Shown here: piece after piece, positions 9,396 through 16,997 of the stretch
How positions within the stretch are numbered: the first letter of the stretch is position 1
Layout of the letters: each line of letters starts with the position of its first letter
Source: Rhodobacteraceae bacterium HTCC2150
GTDB lineage: Bacteria > Pseudomonadota > Alphaproteobacteria > Rhodobacterales > Rhodobacteraceae
NCBI GenBank assembly: GCA_000169395.1
Contig: AAXZ01000003.1
Location: 248,001-312,000, forward strand
Length of the DNA: 64,000 bases
Reading direction: 5' to 3'
Translations under genes and position numbers: made by a program
The notes under the pieces: generated by a model
What the model was told of the DNA's origin: nothing
Database searches by the model: none
The model's input: the letters and a program-made list of their open reading frames with translations, nothing else

Positions 9396-9965
9396 ATGAC
9401 TAACTCTGTATTAACAGGCATATCACGACGTGGACTATTGTCGGCTTTCGCCGCAACCGCAGTCACAGCAGTACCCTTCTCCGCGCATTCCTTTGGCATT
9501 CTTCGTGGCGGTGGCGATATTCGCCGCATTAAGATGCGTTCGGGTCGTACGGGTGAATCCATTGACATGGTATACTGGGTCGAAGGCAAATACATTCGCG
9601 AAGCGTTGGACGAAGTCAGCTATTTCATGCGTGATTGGCGTTCTGACAGCGTCATTGGCATTGACCGTCGCACGATCGACATCATGGCCGCCTCGCATAA
9701 CTTGTTAGATACAACCGAACCTTACATGATGTTGTCGGGTTATCGCTCGCCTAAAACCAACGCAATGTTGCGTTCTAAATCGCGCGGTGTTGCCAAAAAC
9801 TCGCTTCATATGAAGGGTCAGGCCGCTGACTTGCGCCTTTCCAATCGCTCAACCGGTCAAATTGCCAAAGCTGCGAAATCATGCGCATCTGGTGGTGTTG
9901 GACGGTATTCGCGGTCAAACTTCGTCCACATGGATTGCGGACAAGTTCGCAGCTGGGGCGGTTAA
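9396..9965 (+). CDS. Tat-exported DUF882 (YcbK/M15-like) putative peptidoglycan peptidase
   Basis: A 189-residue protein starting at ATG 9396; a TTG further upstream is in frame but would bury the signal. The N terminus has a twin-arginine motif 'SRRGLLSAF' followed by a hydrophobic stretch, so it is probably exported folded. The DUF882 domain, related to peptidase M15, shows 'GYRSPKTNAML', 'SLHMKGQAADLR' and 'FVHMDCG', where His and Asp would bind zinc. The E. coli relative MepK/YcbK cleaves 3-3 crosslinks. It is divergent from the L,D-transpeptidase that makes such links, 314 bases away, which fits a paired role; that pairing is inference. Confidence 0.88.
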   Translation: MTNSVLTGISRRGLLSAFAATAVTAVPFSAHSFGILRGGGDIRRIKMRSGRTGESIDMVYWVEGKYIREALDEVSYFMRDWRSDSVIGIDRRTIDIMAASHNLLDTTEPYMMLSGYRSPKTNAMLRSKSRGVAKNSLHMKGQAADLRLSNRSTGQIAKAAKSCASGGVGRYSRSNFVHMDCGQVRSWGG

Positions 9966-10044
9966 GCTTACTAAACGAACAATTAATTGGGCATGAAAAC
10001 GCGATTGCATGGGCTTTCGCGTTTGTTCGTCTGTTTGAGACGGC

Positions 10045-10404
10045 TTATGCTGGTTCCCAAAGTTCAATTGGATTGCCCTCAGGATCATGAATGCGGGCAA
10101 AGCGACCTAGGCCTTCCATTTTCTGTTCATTTGCGATTTCTATATCCGCTGCCCGTAATTATGCCAGCATTGCATCCAGGTTGCCAACGCGGAAATTTAG
10201 CATGAATGTGCCGTCAGCCGGAAAATAGTCTGTTGTTTGATCAAAGGGCGCAAATACCGTGACACCCTCACCCGCAACCCAAGGCTTCATTTCCATATTT
10301 GTGGGGGCAGGATTGATCCCTAGATGGGTTTCATACCACTGAGCCAGCGCTGTGGGATCCTTCGCGCGAAAGAACAACCCACCAATTCCTTGAACTTTTT
10401 CCAT
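10045..10404 (-). pseudogene. Glyoxalase/VOC-family protein broken by one in-frame TAA
   Basis: The minus strand from ATG 10404 encodes a VOC-fold protein ('GIGGLFFRAKDPTALAQWYETHLG...'). After 81 codons there is a TAA (10159-10161). The same frame then continues with a perfect family ending, 'GLGRFARIHDPEGNPIELWEP', to a second TAA at 10045-10047. A single change of CAA (Gln) to TAA would explain it. The distal part holds the last metal-ligand Glu (IELWEP), so the short product should be inactive. It may be a recent nonsense mutation or a base error. Substrate unknown. Confidence 0.85.
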
Positions 10405-10546
10405 ATTACACGCCTTTCCTTTGATAAATGAGGGCTGTCATGACCCAAATTTACGGTTCAAGAAGCAAAGCGTATCGAGTTTGCAGCCAAACTCAATGAA
10501 ATTCTTAGTTATGAACATGGTATGAGCGGCAGGAAACTGCTCAAAC

Positions 10547-11539
10547 TTATGGTTTTAAGATAACTTTTGGTTCGGCTACGGAGCCGGCCAAAATATCAAC
10601 AAATGCTTGATGACCTTCGGCCAGTGGGCGTGTTTGGTGCCAAGTTAGATCCCCAAAGATACCATCGTAAATACCCTGTGCCGTTTCAGCAAAATCGACC
10701 TTGGTATAACAATAGGTGCCAATGAATTGAATTTCCTGCAACGTGATGCGACGGACATCCAGACCAGGTTCACTATCGCCCAAACCAATATGCACGATAA
10801 CACCACCTGGTTTGACCAAGGCACTGGCGTCAGCGCGCGTACCAGCAAAACCCACTGCATCAAAAACAATATCAAACATCACGCCATCTGGGTGACCTTG
10901 CAAAGGTGAATAGACGTTAAAGTCGCCAGCAGAACGCAACATGTTGTGGCGTTTTTCATTGGGTTCAGAAATGGAAATATTGGTATATCCACGGGCGCGC
11001 AGGGCCAGTGCGGTGCCAAGACCAATCGCCCCACCACCGATAATCAAACATTTGGCATCCGCAGGCGCAAAGAACAACGCCGCCTCGCCCAACTTAACTG
11101 CATGCCAACAAACCGCCAAAGGTTCAGTCAAGGCCGCATGATCAAAATCAACATGATCTGGCACTTCGACCAAATTGCTGGATGGCATTTTTAGCAACTC
11201 AGAAAACGCACCTTGGCGTGGTTTCATGGAAATCAGGCTGCGTTCAGCACACAAATGTTCCCGCCCCGTAACACAAGCCTCACATTTATCACATGTAACC
11301 AATGGATTAACGGTCACGCGTTTGCCCTTCATCGGGCCCTCAATCACATCGCCAGCGGCTTCGTGACCCAAAATCAGTGGGGCTGGTCGACGTTCATCAT
11401 GGCCAAGAAAGCCGTGCATGTCGGAACCACAAATGCCTACGGAAACAACGCGGATCAGGTTTTCACCTTCTTCCAATACAGGATCAGATTCGTTCTGGAA
11501 TGTCATTTCCTCAACGTCGGTATAAACTAAAGCCTTCAT
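10547..11539 (-). CDS. hpsP: Zinc-type alcohol dehydrogenase, probable DHPS dehydrogenase HpsP
   Basis: A 330-residue medium-chain dehydrogenase. Catalytic zinc residues are in 'GICGSDMHG' and 'LGHEAAG'. A structural zinc loop has four cysteines ('CDKCEACVTGREHLC'). The NAD site is 'IIGGGAIGLG'. It is the last gene of a run with an SDR and a histidinol-dehydrogenase-like gene, overlapping the SDR by four bases. That trio matches hpsN-hpsO-hpsP for 2,3-dihydroxypropane-1-sulfonate, where HpsO and HpsP interconvert enantiomers through the 2-keto form. The assignment depends on context; alone it would be a polyol or threonine dehydrogenase-like enzyme. Confidence 0.75.
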   Translation of the reverse strand: MKALVYTDVEEMTFQNESDPVLEEGENLIRVVSVGICGSDMHGFLGHDERRPAPLILGHEAAGDVIEGPMKGKRVTVNPLVTCDKCEACVTGREHLCAERSLISMKPRQGAFSELLKMPSSNLVEVPDHVDFDHAALTEPLAVCWHAVKLGEAALFFAPADAKCLIIGGGAIGLGTALALRARGYTNISISEPNEKRHNMLRSAGDFNVYSPLQGHPDGVMFDIVFDAVGFAGTRADASALVKPGGVIVHIGLGDSEPGLDVRRITLQEIQFIGTYCYTKVDFAETAQGIYDGIFGDLTWHQTRPLAEGHQAFVDILAGSVAEPKVILKP

Positions 11540-12291
11540 TTTGCGGTAAATCCCCCATCCACGAAAAGTACTTGCCCTGTTACGTAATCACTTGCAGGGC
11601 TTGCAAGGAACATAACGGGTCCTTCTAGATCACGCAATTTTCCATTGCGGCCAATACAGGTTTGATCGGCGTTCTTTTTTGCCAAATCAGCGTCATCAAA
11701 CACCTTGGCGGTTAATTCCGTTGGAAAAAATCCTGGTGCAATGGCGTTACAGCCGATGCCAGTTGATGACCAAGCCTCGGCCATCGCGCGGGTCATTTGT
11801 TCCACCCCACCTTTGGATGCGCCATAAGCAATACCATTGGCAAATGCGCGCCGTGATTGAAGGGAGGCAAAGTTAATCACCCTGCCCCAACCCTTGGCCT
11901 GCATCGCCGGGACAAACTTTTGCGCCAAAAAGAACGACGCACTAAGATTGATATCTATGGTTTGCTGCCACTGGGCGGGATTAATTTCGCTGGCATGCAA
12001 GCGAGGATTTAACCCAGCCGCATTGATCAAAATATCCACATCTCCGAAATGGGCGGCAATTTTGTCGCCGATTGCCGAGATGTTTTCGATGTCGCCAAGA
12101 TCAGCTGCCACACTGGCCACATTACCTGTCGTGGATTGTTCCCAATCCGCTAGGGCGTCTTGGCGGCGTGCTACGGCCAAAACATTTGCACCTTGGCCAG
12201 CCAAATGGCTGGCAAGATGACGACCGATACCCGAACTGGCACCCGTTATGCAGACCGTTTTGCCACCAACACTAAAGGTCGTATCACCCAT
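11536..12291 (-). CDS. hpsO: Short-chain dehydrogenase, probable DHPS dehydrogenase HpsO
   Basis: A 251-residue classical SDR. The cofactor motif is 'TGASSGIG', followed by 'INAAGLN'. The catalytic Tyr and Lys are in 'YGASKGG', preceded by 'INFASLQS' for the Ser. The C terminus 'VTGQVLFVDGG' is typical. Its ATG overlaps the stop of the hpsN-like gene (TAATG) and its stop overlaps the hpsP start (ATGA), so the three are one tightly coupled operon. Proposed role: NAD-dependent oxidation of one DHPS enantiomer at C2 in the cytosol. Specificity is inferred from the operon. Confidence 0.75.
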   Translation of the reverse strand: MGDTTFSVGGKTVCITGASSGIGRHLASHLAGQGANVLAVARRQDALADWEQSTTGNVASVAADLGDIENISAIGDKIAAHFGDVDILINAAGLNPRLHASEINPAQWQQTIDINLSASFFLAQKFVPAMQAKGWGRVINFASLQSRRAFANGIAYGASKGGVEQMTRAMAEAWSSTGIGCNAIAPGFFPTELTAKVFDDADLAKKNADQTCIGRNGKLRDLEGPVMFLASPASDYVTGQVLFVDGGFTAK

Positions 12292-13595
12292 TAGTCTGCA
12301 GACAAATCGAAGTTTTCATTTGGGAAGTATTTGGCCAAACGAACGTCAGCTGATCTGGCGTGCCCTTCCATACCCTCAAGGCGAGAAATCCGTGCGCAAG
12401 CTTCGGCAACGCGCTTGGAACCTTCGGGTGTTGAACGCTGCCACGTCACAACTTTCATGTATTTATGAACGGACAAGCCACCTGTGTAACGCGCGGAACC
12501 TGATGTAGGCAGAACGTGGTTTGTGCCGGCAGATTTATCGCCATATGAAACGGTTGTTTCTTCGCCCAAGAACAATGAGCCATAGCATTGCAAGCGGCTC
12601 AACCACCAATCCAAATCGTCGGCTTGAACGGTCAAATGCTCTGGTGCGTAGTCATCAGAACAAGCCGCCATTTCTTCGCGATCTGCGCAAACGATAACTT
12701 CGGCATAATCACGCCATGCAGCGAATGCGTTTTCGCGGTTCAATTCTGGCAGATCGTCAATCAAAGCAGGCACGCGTGCCATCACATCTTCGGCCATTTC
12801 TGTGCTGTCAGTCACCAACCAAACGGGCGAGTTGTAGCCATGTTCCGCCTGGCTAACCAAATCGGTGGCAACAATGTGGGCGTCTGCGTTTTTATCAGCC
12901 AAAATCAAGCTGTCAGTGGGCCCTGCGATCATGTCGATACCTACACGACCAAACAATTGGCGTTTTGCCTCGGCAACAAACTGGTTACCTGGTCCAACGA
13001 TGATGTCTGAGCTTGGCAAACCAAACAGGCCAAATGCCATAGCTGCAACACCTTGAACGCCGCCGAGTGTCAGGATTTGATCGGCACCACAAAGTTTAGC
13101 TGCATAAACAATCGCAGGGTTCATGCCCGCATCACCCTGGGGTGGTGAACAGGCTGTAATGTTGTGAACGCCTGCAACCTTGGCAGTGGTTACAGTCATC
13201 ATGGCGCTGGCCACGTGTGAATAACGACCACCTGGCACGTAACATCCTGCTGCACGCACTGGGATCATGCGTTGACCCGCGATCAAACCTGGCGTGATTT
13301 CATATTCCATGTCTTTCATCGTGCCCTTCTGGGCCTCGGCGAAGCGACGAATGTTATCATGGGCAAAATGGATGTCGTCTTTTAGTTTTTGGGAAACCTT
13401 TGCTGAGGCTTCTGCAATGCCTTCATCATCCAACAAAGCCGGTCCTGTGTATTTATCAAGTTCCGCGGCATAGGCTTGAGCGCGTGCATCACCGCCAGCT
13501 TCTATTTCGCTCAACATGTTACGCACAATGTTTTGCGTCGTATCTGCAGATGTTGCAGCAGTTTTTTCAGCTTTTTTCAGATAAATACGGGCCAC
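12291..13595 (-). CDS. hpsN: Sulfopropanediol 3-dehydrogenase HpsN (histidinol dehydrogenase family)
   Basis: A 434-residue protein of the HisD fold. Markers are 'PVRAAGCYVPGGRYSH', 'VVGPGNQFV'-type segment 'IVGPGNQFVAEAK', 'DMIAGPTDS', the zinc-ligand pattern 'SQAEHG' (Gln and His), 'APEHL' and 'SVHKYMK'. HpsN oxidises (R)-DHPS to (R)-sulfolactate in two NAD-dependent steps. A true hisD would sit with his genes; here the partners are an SDR and a zinc dehydrogenase, exactly the hps set. It is the first gene of the operon. No sulfolactate lyase or TRAP transporter is in the window, so downstream steps must be elsewhere. Confidence 0.85.
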   Translation of the reverse strand: MARIYLKKAEKTAATSADTTQNIVRNMLSEIEAGGDARAQAYAAELDKYTGPALLDDEGIAEASAKVSQKLKDDIHFAHDNIRRFAEAQKGTMKDMEYEITPGLIAGQRMIPVRAAGCYVPGGRYSHVASAMMTVTTAKVAGVHNITACSPPQGDAGMNPAIVYAAKLCGADQILTLGGVQGVAAMAFGLFGLPSSDIIVGPGNQFVAEAKRQLFGRVGIDMIAGPTDSLILADKNADAHIVATDLVSQAEHGYNSPVWLVTDSTEMAEDVMARVPALIDDLPELNRENAFAAWRDYAEVIVCADREEMAACSDDYAPEHLTVQADDLDWWLSRLQCYGSLFLGEETTVSYGDKSAGTNHVLPTSGSARYTGGLSVHKYMKVVTWQRSTPEGSKRVAEACARISRLEGMEGHARSADVRLAKYFPNENFDLSAD

Positions 13596-13841
13596 GGTTT
13601 TTCCAATCCAGATTATATTTCGCCGGAAACTGCCGTAGAACTAAGTGAATGAACAGACTTCAATTTTCATTTTCGATTTCCAAAACATGACTTTCGGAAA
13701 ACCGAAGAAGATTAATGCGCAATTTTTAATGGTCTAAGGTTGTTCATCAAATGCGTACAAAACTTTAAAACCAAAGACAGCAATAATTCGCTACTAATAA
13801 ACCATGAATTAAGAAAACGATTTAGCGTTAGAGAATGAAAG

Positions 13842-14744
13842 TCAATCGGTCTTAAATAGGTCGCTTAAACTACCAGCTCCGCCTGCTGCAGGTTTTGAGG
13901 GCGTTGGTTTCGCGGCGGCCATTGGTTTTTTAGCACCAAACAGATCACTTAATCCGCCACTCGGTTTTGCCACAGCGCCATTCGCTGGTTTTACAGCAGG
14001 CGCCGCAAGAACATCCGCAAGAGAAGGGATTTGTGATCTATTAAGTTGACTGGCCAATGCAAAAGTTAAATCATCGATCGCATACCCAGCAGGTTCAGCA
14101 CCGACCAAGGAAAATTGCAGCCCTGCGATTGCATTCTGACCATCCTCTGTAACAAGCGCCAAATATTCCATGCCTTCATGCAGGTTTTTAACACCACCAA
14201 TTAAATTTCCAACACGATCAAATGCTTGAATTGCCGTGCTGCGAGATGCGTTAAAAAAGCCACCCGCGAGACCGACTCCAGCCACATCCTTGTCAAAAAC
14301 CATTGTTATTGGGCCATTAAACTGTGGTGAACCAGACAAAGACGGCGAATTGGGGTTGGAACCATCTCTGGCAATAAAAGTGGGCAAAGCATTGCGTGCT
14401 AATCTTAAGGGAGTGTTTGGTTTACCTACGACGCAACCATCTGGATTTGCCCCATGTGGGCATTGGGAACGATTACCTAAGTGTTGACCATCAAAATACG
14501 ATCCAAAAATTACCGATATTCCACCATCTTTTGCCCCATAATTGTGAGGACGGTAAACTGGGTTCTTCGTTCCAACTGGATTCTCTGAAAACGTAATGCG
14601 ACCTGCGTCACCTTGAAAAGCGTTTGCTTCAATTCTGATGACTTTTCCGAACTGGCCCTGATCTTGCGCCATTACACTGCCAGTGGAGATCACTGAACAA
14701 AAAGCGATTTTTAGTAGGATCGATCTACAGTAAAAACGTTTCAT
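13842..14744 (-). CDS. Exported protein of unknown function with C-terminal L-x-D-L-F repeats
   Basis: A 300-residue protein with a signal peptide ending near 'VMAQ'. The middle looks like an all-beta domain with 'GVGLAGGFFNAS...' and 'GYAIDDLTFA', a pattern seen in lectin-like or PEP-CTERM-associated beta-sandwiches; no specific family is claimed. The last 65 residues are Ala/Pro/Lys-rich and hold three related motifs, SLADVL (241-246), GLSDLF (264-269) and SLSDLF (292-297), the last almost at the C terminus. A strong GGGAAGGGAAGAG ribosome site precedes the ATG. It follows a 744-residue exported protein carrying the same motif by 18 bases and is the last gene of the VWA-ABC run. Confidence 0.7.
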   Translation of the reverse strand: MKRFYCRSILLKIAFCSVISTGSVMAQDQGQFGKVIRIEANAFQGDAGRITFSENPVGTKNPVYRPHNYGAKDGGISVIFGSYFDGQHLGNRSQCPHGANPDGCVVGKPNTPLRLARNALPTFIARDGSNPNSPSLSGSPQFNGPITMVFDKDVAGVGLAGGFFNASRSTAIQAFDRVGNLIGGVKNLHEGMEYLALVTEDGQNAIAGLQFSLVGAEPAGYAIDDLTFALASQLNRSQIPSLADVLAAPAVKPANGAVAKPSGGLSDLFGAKKPMAAAKPTPSKPAAGGAGSLSDLFKTD

Positions 14745-14762
14745 ACTCTTCCCTTCCCGGCC

Positions 14763-16997
14763 CTAAGGCGCATCCCATTGCCATCCAAGCATTCTACCTG
14801 GAATATAGAAATGGCTACATTCTGCATTTAATTCTGCGTCGGGTCCCAATTTTGAACTGACCTGCAATAGATTAACAACAGATGATCTGAATTTTTCAGA
14901 TGCAAAGTTCATTGTTGGTTTCTTGAATTGGCGGGCAATTGTTGACGTTGGTGCCAAAATATTTCGTGGGGCACCCAATTCATCGGTTTCTATCAACATC
15001 AAGGCTGGTATCGAAATAGCATTCTTGGGGCGTGCCACATCCGCAGGATCCGCGCCTAGATTGATTGCCACAAGGATATCCTTAAATAGGCTCATGCTGT
15101 CTGACCAACGTTCAACTGCCCCTCTGGATACGACCAAACCCATACGATCAATCACGGTGTTCAGATCAAAGGTCAATGCTTCGGTGTCTAACTCTTCTGC
15201 TTCTGGTGCATCCAATACCCGTCCGTCGTTTTCCTCGGCCAATATTCGTTCAAATCTATTGATTGGACGCTCAAAATCAGTGAGAATTTGTCTACGATCG
15301 CCAGCTCTTTCGCCCTCTTCAAGGTAGTAAGATACCGGTTTATTGTCGATCATCGGTCCCTTTAGATAATGTGGGGAATAAACAAATGCATTGGAACCTG
15401 CCAAAACATAAAGCCATGGCTTAAGGCGACCAAGATCATCTTTGCGTAGGTTTCCTTTGGTCATAGACAACACAAGAGTTTTGGACATCAAAGCGGGCGT
15501 CGCATGGGGTAAACGATGGCCCTCTGTAACCCAAAACACCATATCAATTGGATCTGGGTTGTTGATTATGGAAGCCTGAAAACCATCCAAAAATTCTGAA
15601 ATTTTGGCAGTAGAGCTTAGATACACAGGATTTTCCTGATTTGGTAAAGCTGTATATAAGGCGTCAAAACTGTCAAATTCTTGTGGGTCAGCCACCACAC
15701 CATTCCCATCAACTGAGTACCAGTCAACGGTTAAGGGCACGCGGCCATATCTGTTAGTAATTCTTTGTTCAAATTCATCCAATCCAGATATTGAAATCAT
15801 ATGAGGATCACCAAACACTGCTAGATGCAGGCCGTTGGTGTCAGGCTGTTCAACCATTGTGGGCGTTGTCACGTCAACTCTTTGCGGATCAACCAGCTTT
15901 AGCGGTATAATATCAATGCCACCAAGCGTGGTTTGTTTCGCCAAACCTAAAGGCAATGACAAGCGGTCAAGTGTATTATCTGGCGTCGCCTTTACACTAA
16001 CTTCTTGATCCAGCGTATTAATATCACGTGAAAGACTGGGCAACATCCAATACGGGCCAATGCTATCCACCGCTTTAAGTGCGCCGACCAATTGATAATC
16101 ACTCGCTTGCTCAAGCCATGGTACATCATAGGTTTGATCGGCAGCCAAATGACACAAGCGATTGCCATCATCTACGGCTGCAATCGACGCCTCAGTCACA
16201 GCTTCCACAAGGGGTTTTTCTTCGACAGATTCAGCGAGGCTGGCCAAGCTATTAACCGGTTTTTTTGTTTCGACAGATTCCGCAATTGACGAAAGACCAC
16301 CACCTTTCGGTTCGTCCAATAATACCTCGGAAATTGCAGATTCAGCACCAAGGAATATGGCAATGTCGCGACCCAAGGGTACCTTCGGTTTGGCGGTTTC
16401 AAAAAGATCGCCCAATCCATTTTTGTTTTCAGCCATCCCATCAAATGGTGCGGCGTCATCTTCTGGTTCGTCGATGATTTCCAAACGAGCAAATTTATCT
16501 AGAGGAACCAAGAATTTTTCGTTGGCTACTTTTTTACAAAATACAGGTGCGATATTTGTCGTGCGGCCGACAATACCATTTTTTTCTTCAACTTGACCGC
16601 TAAGAACTGTAAATGAATTCCCATTTTCAATAGCGAGTTTTACAAGTTCTAGTCGCGAGACCACGAAGGAATGTTGGCGACCCTCTCCTGTTTGAAAGTA
16701 GCCAATTGTCACTTTACCTCTTCGGTGTCGATCTTCGTCATCGACAATTCCAAAGATCAATTTTCCATGAAACTGCTTTCCGCCATCAACAGCTATTCCC
16801 ATGGCCTCCAGCCCATCTGGAATTTCACCCAGTTTGCTGATTTTAATGACCTGGCCGACGTCAAGAAATTCCCCCGCATACCAATTCGAACAATCTGATG
16901 CATGTTTGCGCCCAAAAATATTCGCACTCGCACTAACAGCCGATAAAGACAGAGCACACGCCGTAAGTAACGAAACAAACAGGGTCTTTCGCATCAT
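14763..16997 (-). CDS. Large exported protein of unknown function, possible degenerate VWA domain
   Basis: A 744-residue protein with signal peptide (cleavage near 'ASANIFG'). Residues about 25-180 form one unknown domain with cysteines at 36 and 154. A linker (190-265) holds GLGDLF, GLSSIA and SLASLA motifs followed by 'KP', related to those in the next gene. The region 400-570 alternates hydrophobic strands and helices ('LHLAVFGDPHMIS', 'LTVDWYSVDG', 'IDMVFWVTEGHRLP', 'WLYVLAGSNAFVY') in the manner of a von Willebrand A fold, but without a DxSxS metal motif; this is only a suggestion. The ATG overlaps the ABC transporter stop by four bases, so the two are coupled. Confidence 0.65.
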   Translation of the reverse strand: MMRKTLFVSLLTACALSLSAVSASANIFGRKHASDCSNWYAGEFLDVGQVIKISKLGEIPDGLEAMGIAVDGGKQFHGKLIFGIVDDEDRHRRGKVTIGYFQTGEGRQHSFVVSRLELVKLAIENGNSFTVLSGQVEEKNGIVGRTTNIAPVFCKKVANEKFLVPLDKFARLEIIDEPEDDAAPFDGMAENKNGLGDLFETAKPKVPLGRDIAIFLGAESAISEVLLDEPKGGGLSSIAESVETKKPVNSLASLAESVEEKPLVEAVTEASIAAVDDGNRLCHLAADQTYDVPWLEQASDYQLVGALKAVDSIGPYWMLPSLSRDINTLDQEVSVKATPDNTLDRLSLPLGLAKQTTLGGIDIIPLKLVDPQRVDVTTPTMVEQPDTNGLHLAVFGDPHMISISGLDEFEQRITNRYGRVPLTVDWYSVDGNGVVADPQEFDSFDALYTALPNQENPVYLSSTAKISEFLDGFQASIINNPDPIDMVFWVTEGHRLPHATPALMSKTLVLSMTKGNLRKDDLGRLKPWLYVLAGSNAFVYSPHYLKGPMIDNKPVSYYLEEGERAGDRRQILTDFERPINRFERILAEENDGRVLDAPEAEELDTEALTFDLNTVIDRMGLVVSRGAVERWSDSMSLFKDILVAINLGADPADVARPKNAISIPALMLIETDELGAPRNILAPTSTIARQFKKPTMNFASEKFRSSVVNLLQVSSKLGPDAELNAECSHFYIPGRMLGWQWDAP

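Noticed and set aside
12291-13595. True histidinol dehydrogenase hisD
   Set aside because: No his genes nearby, and the SDR and zinc-dehydrogenase partners fit the DHPS set instead.
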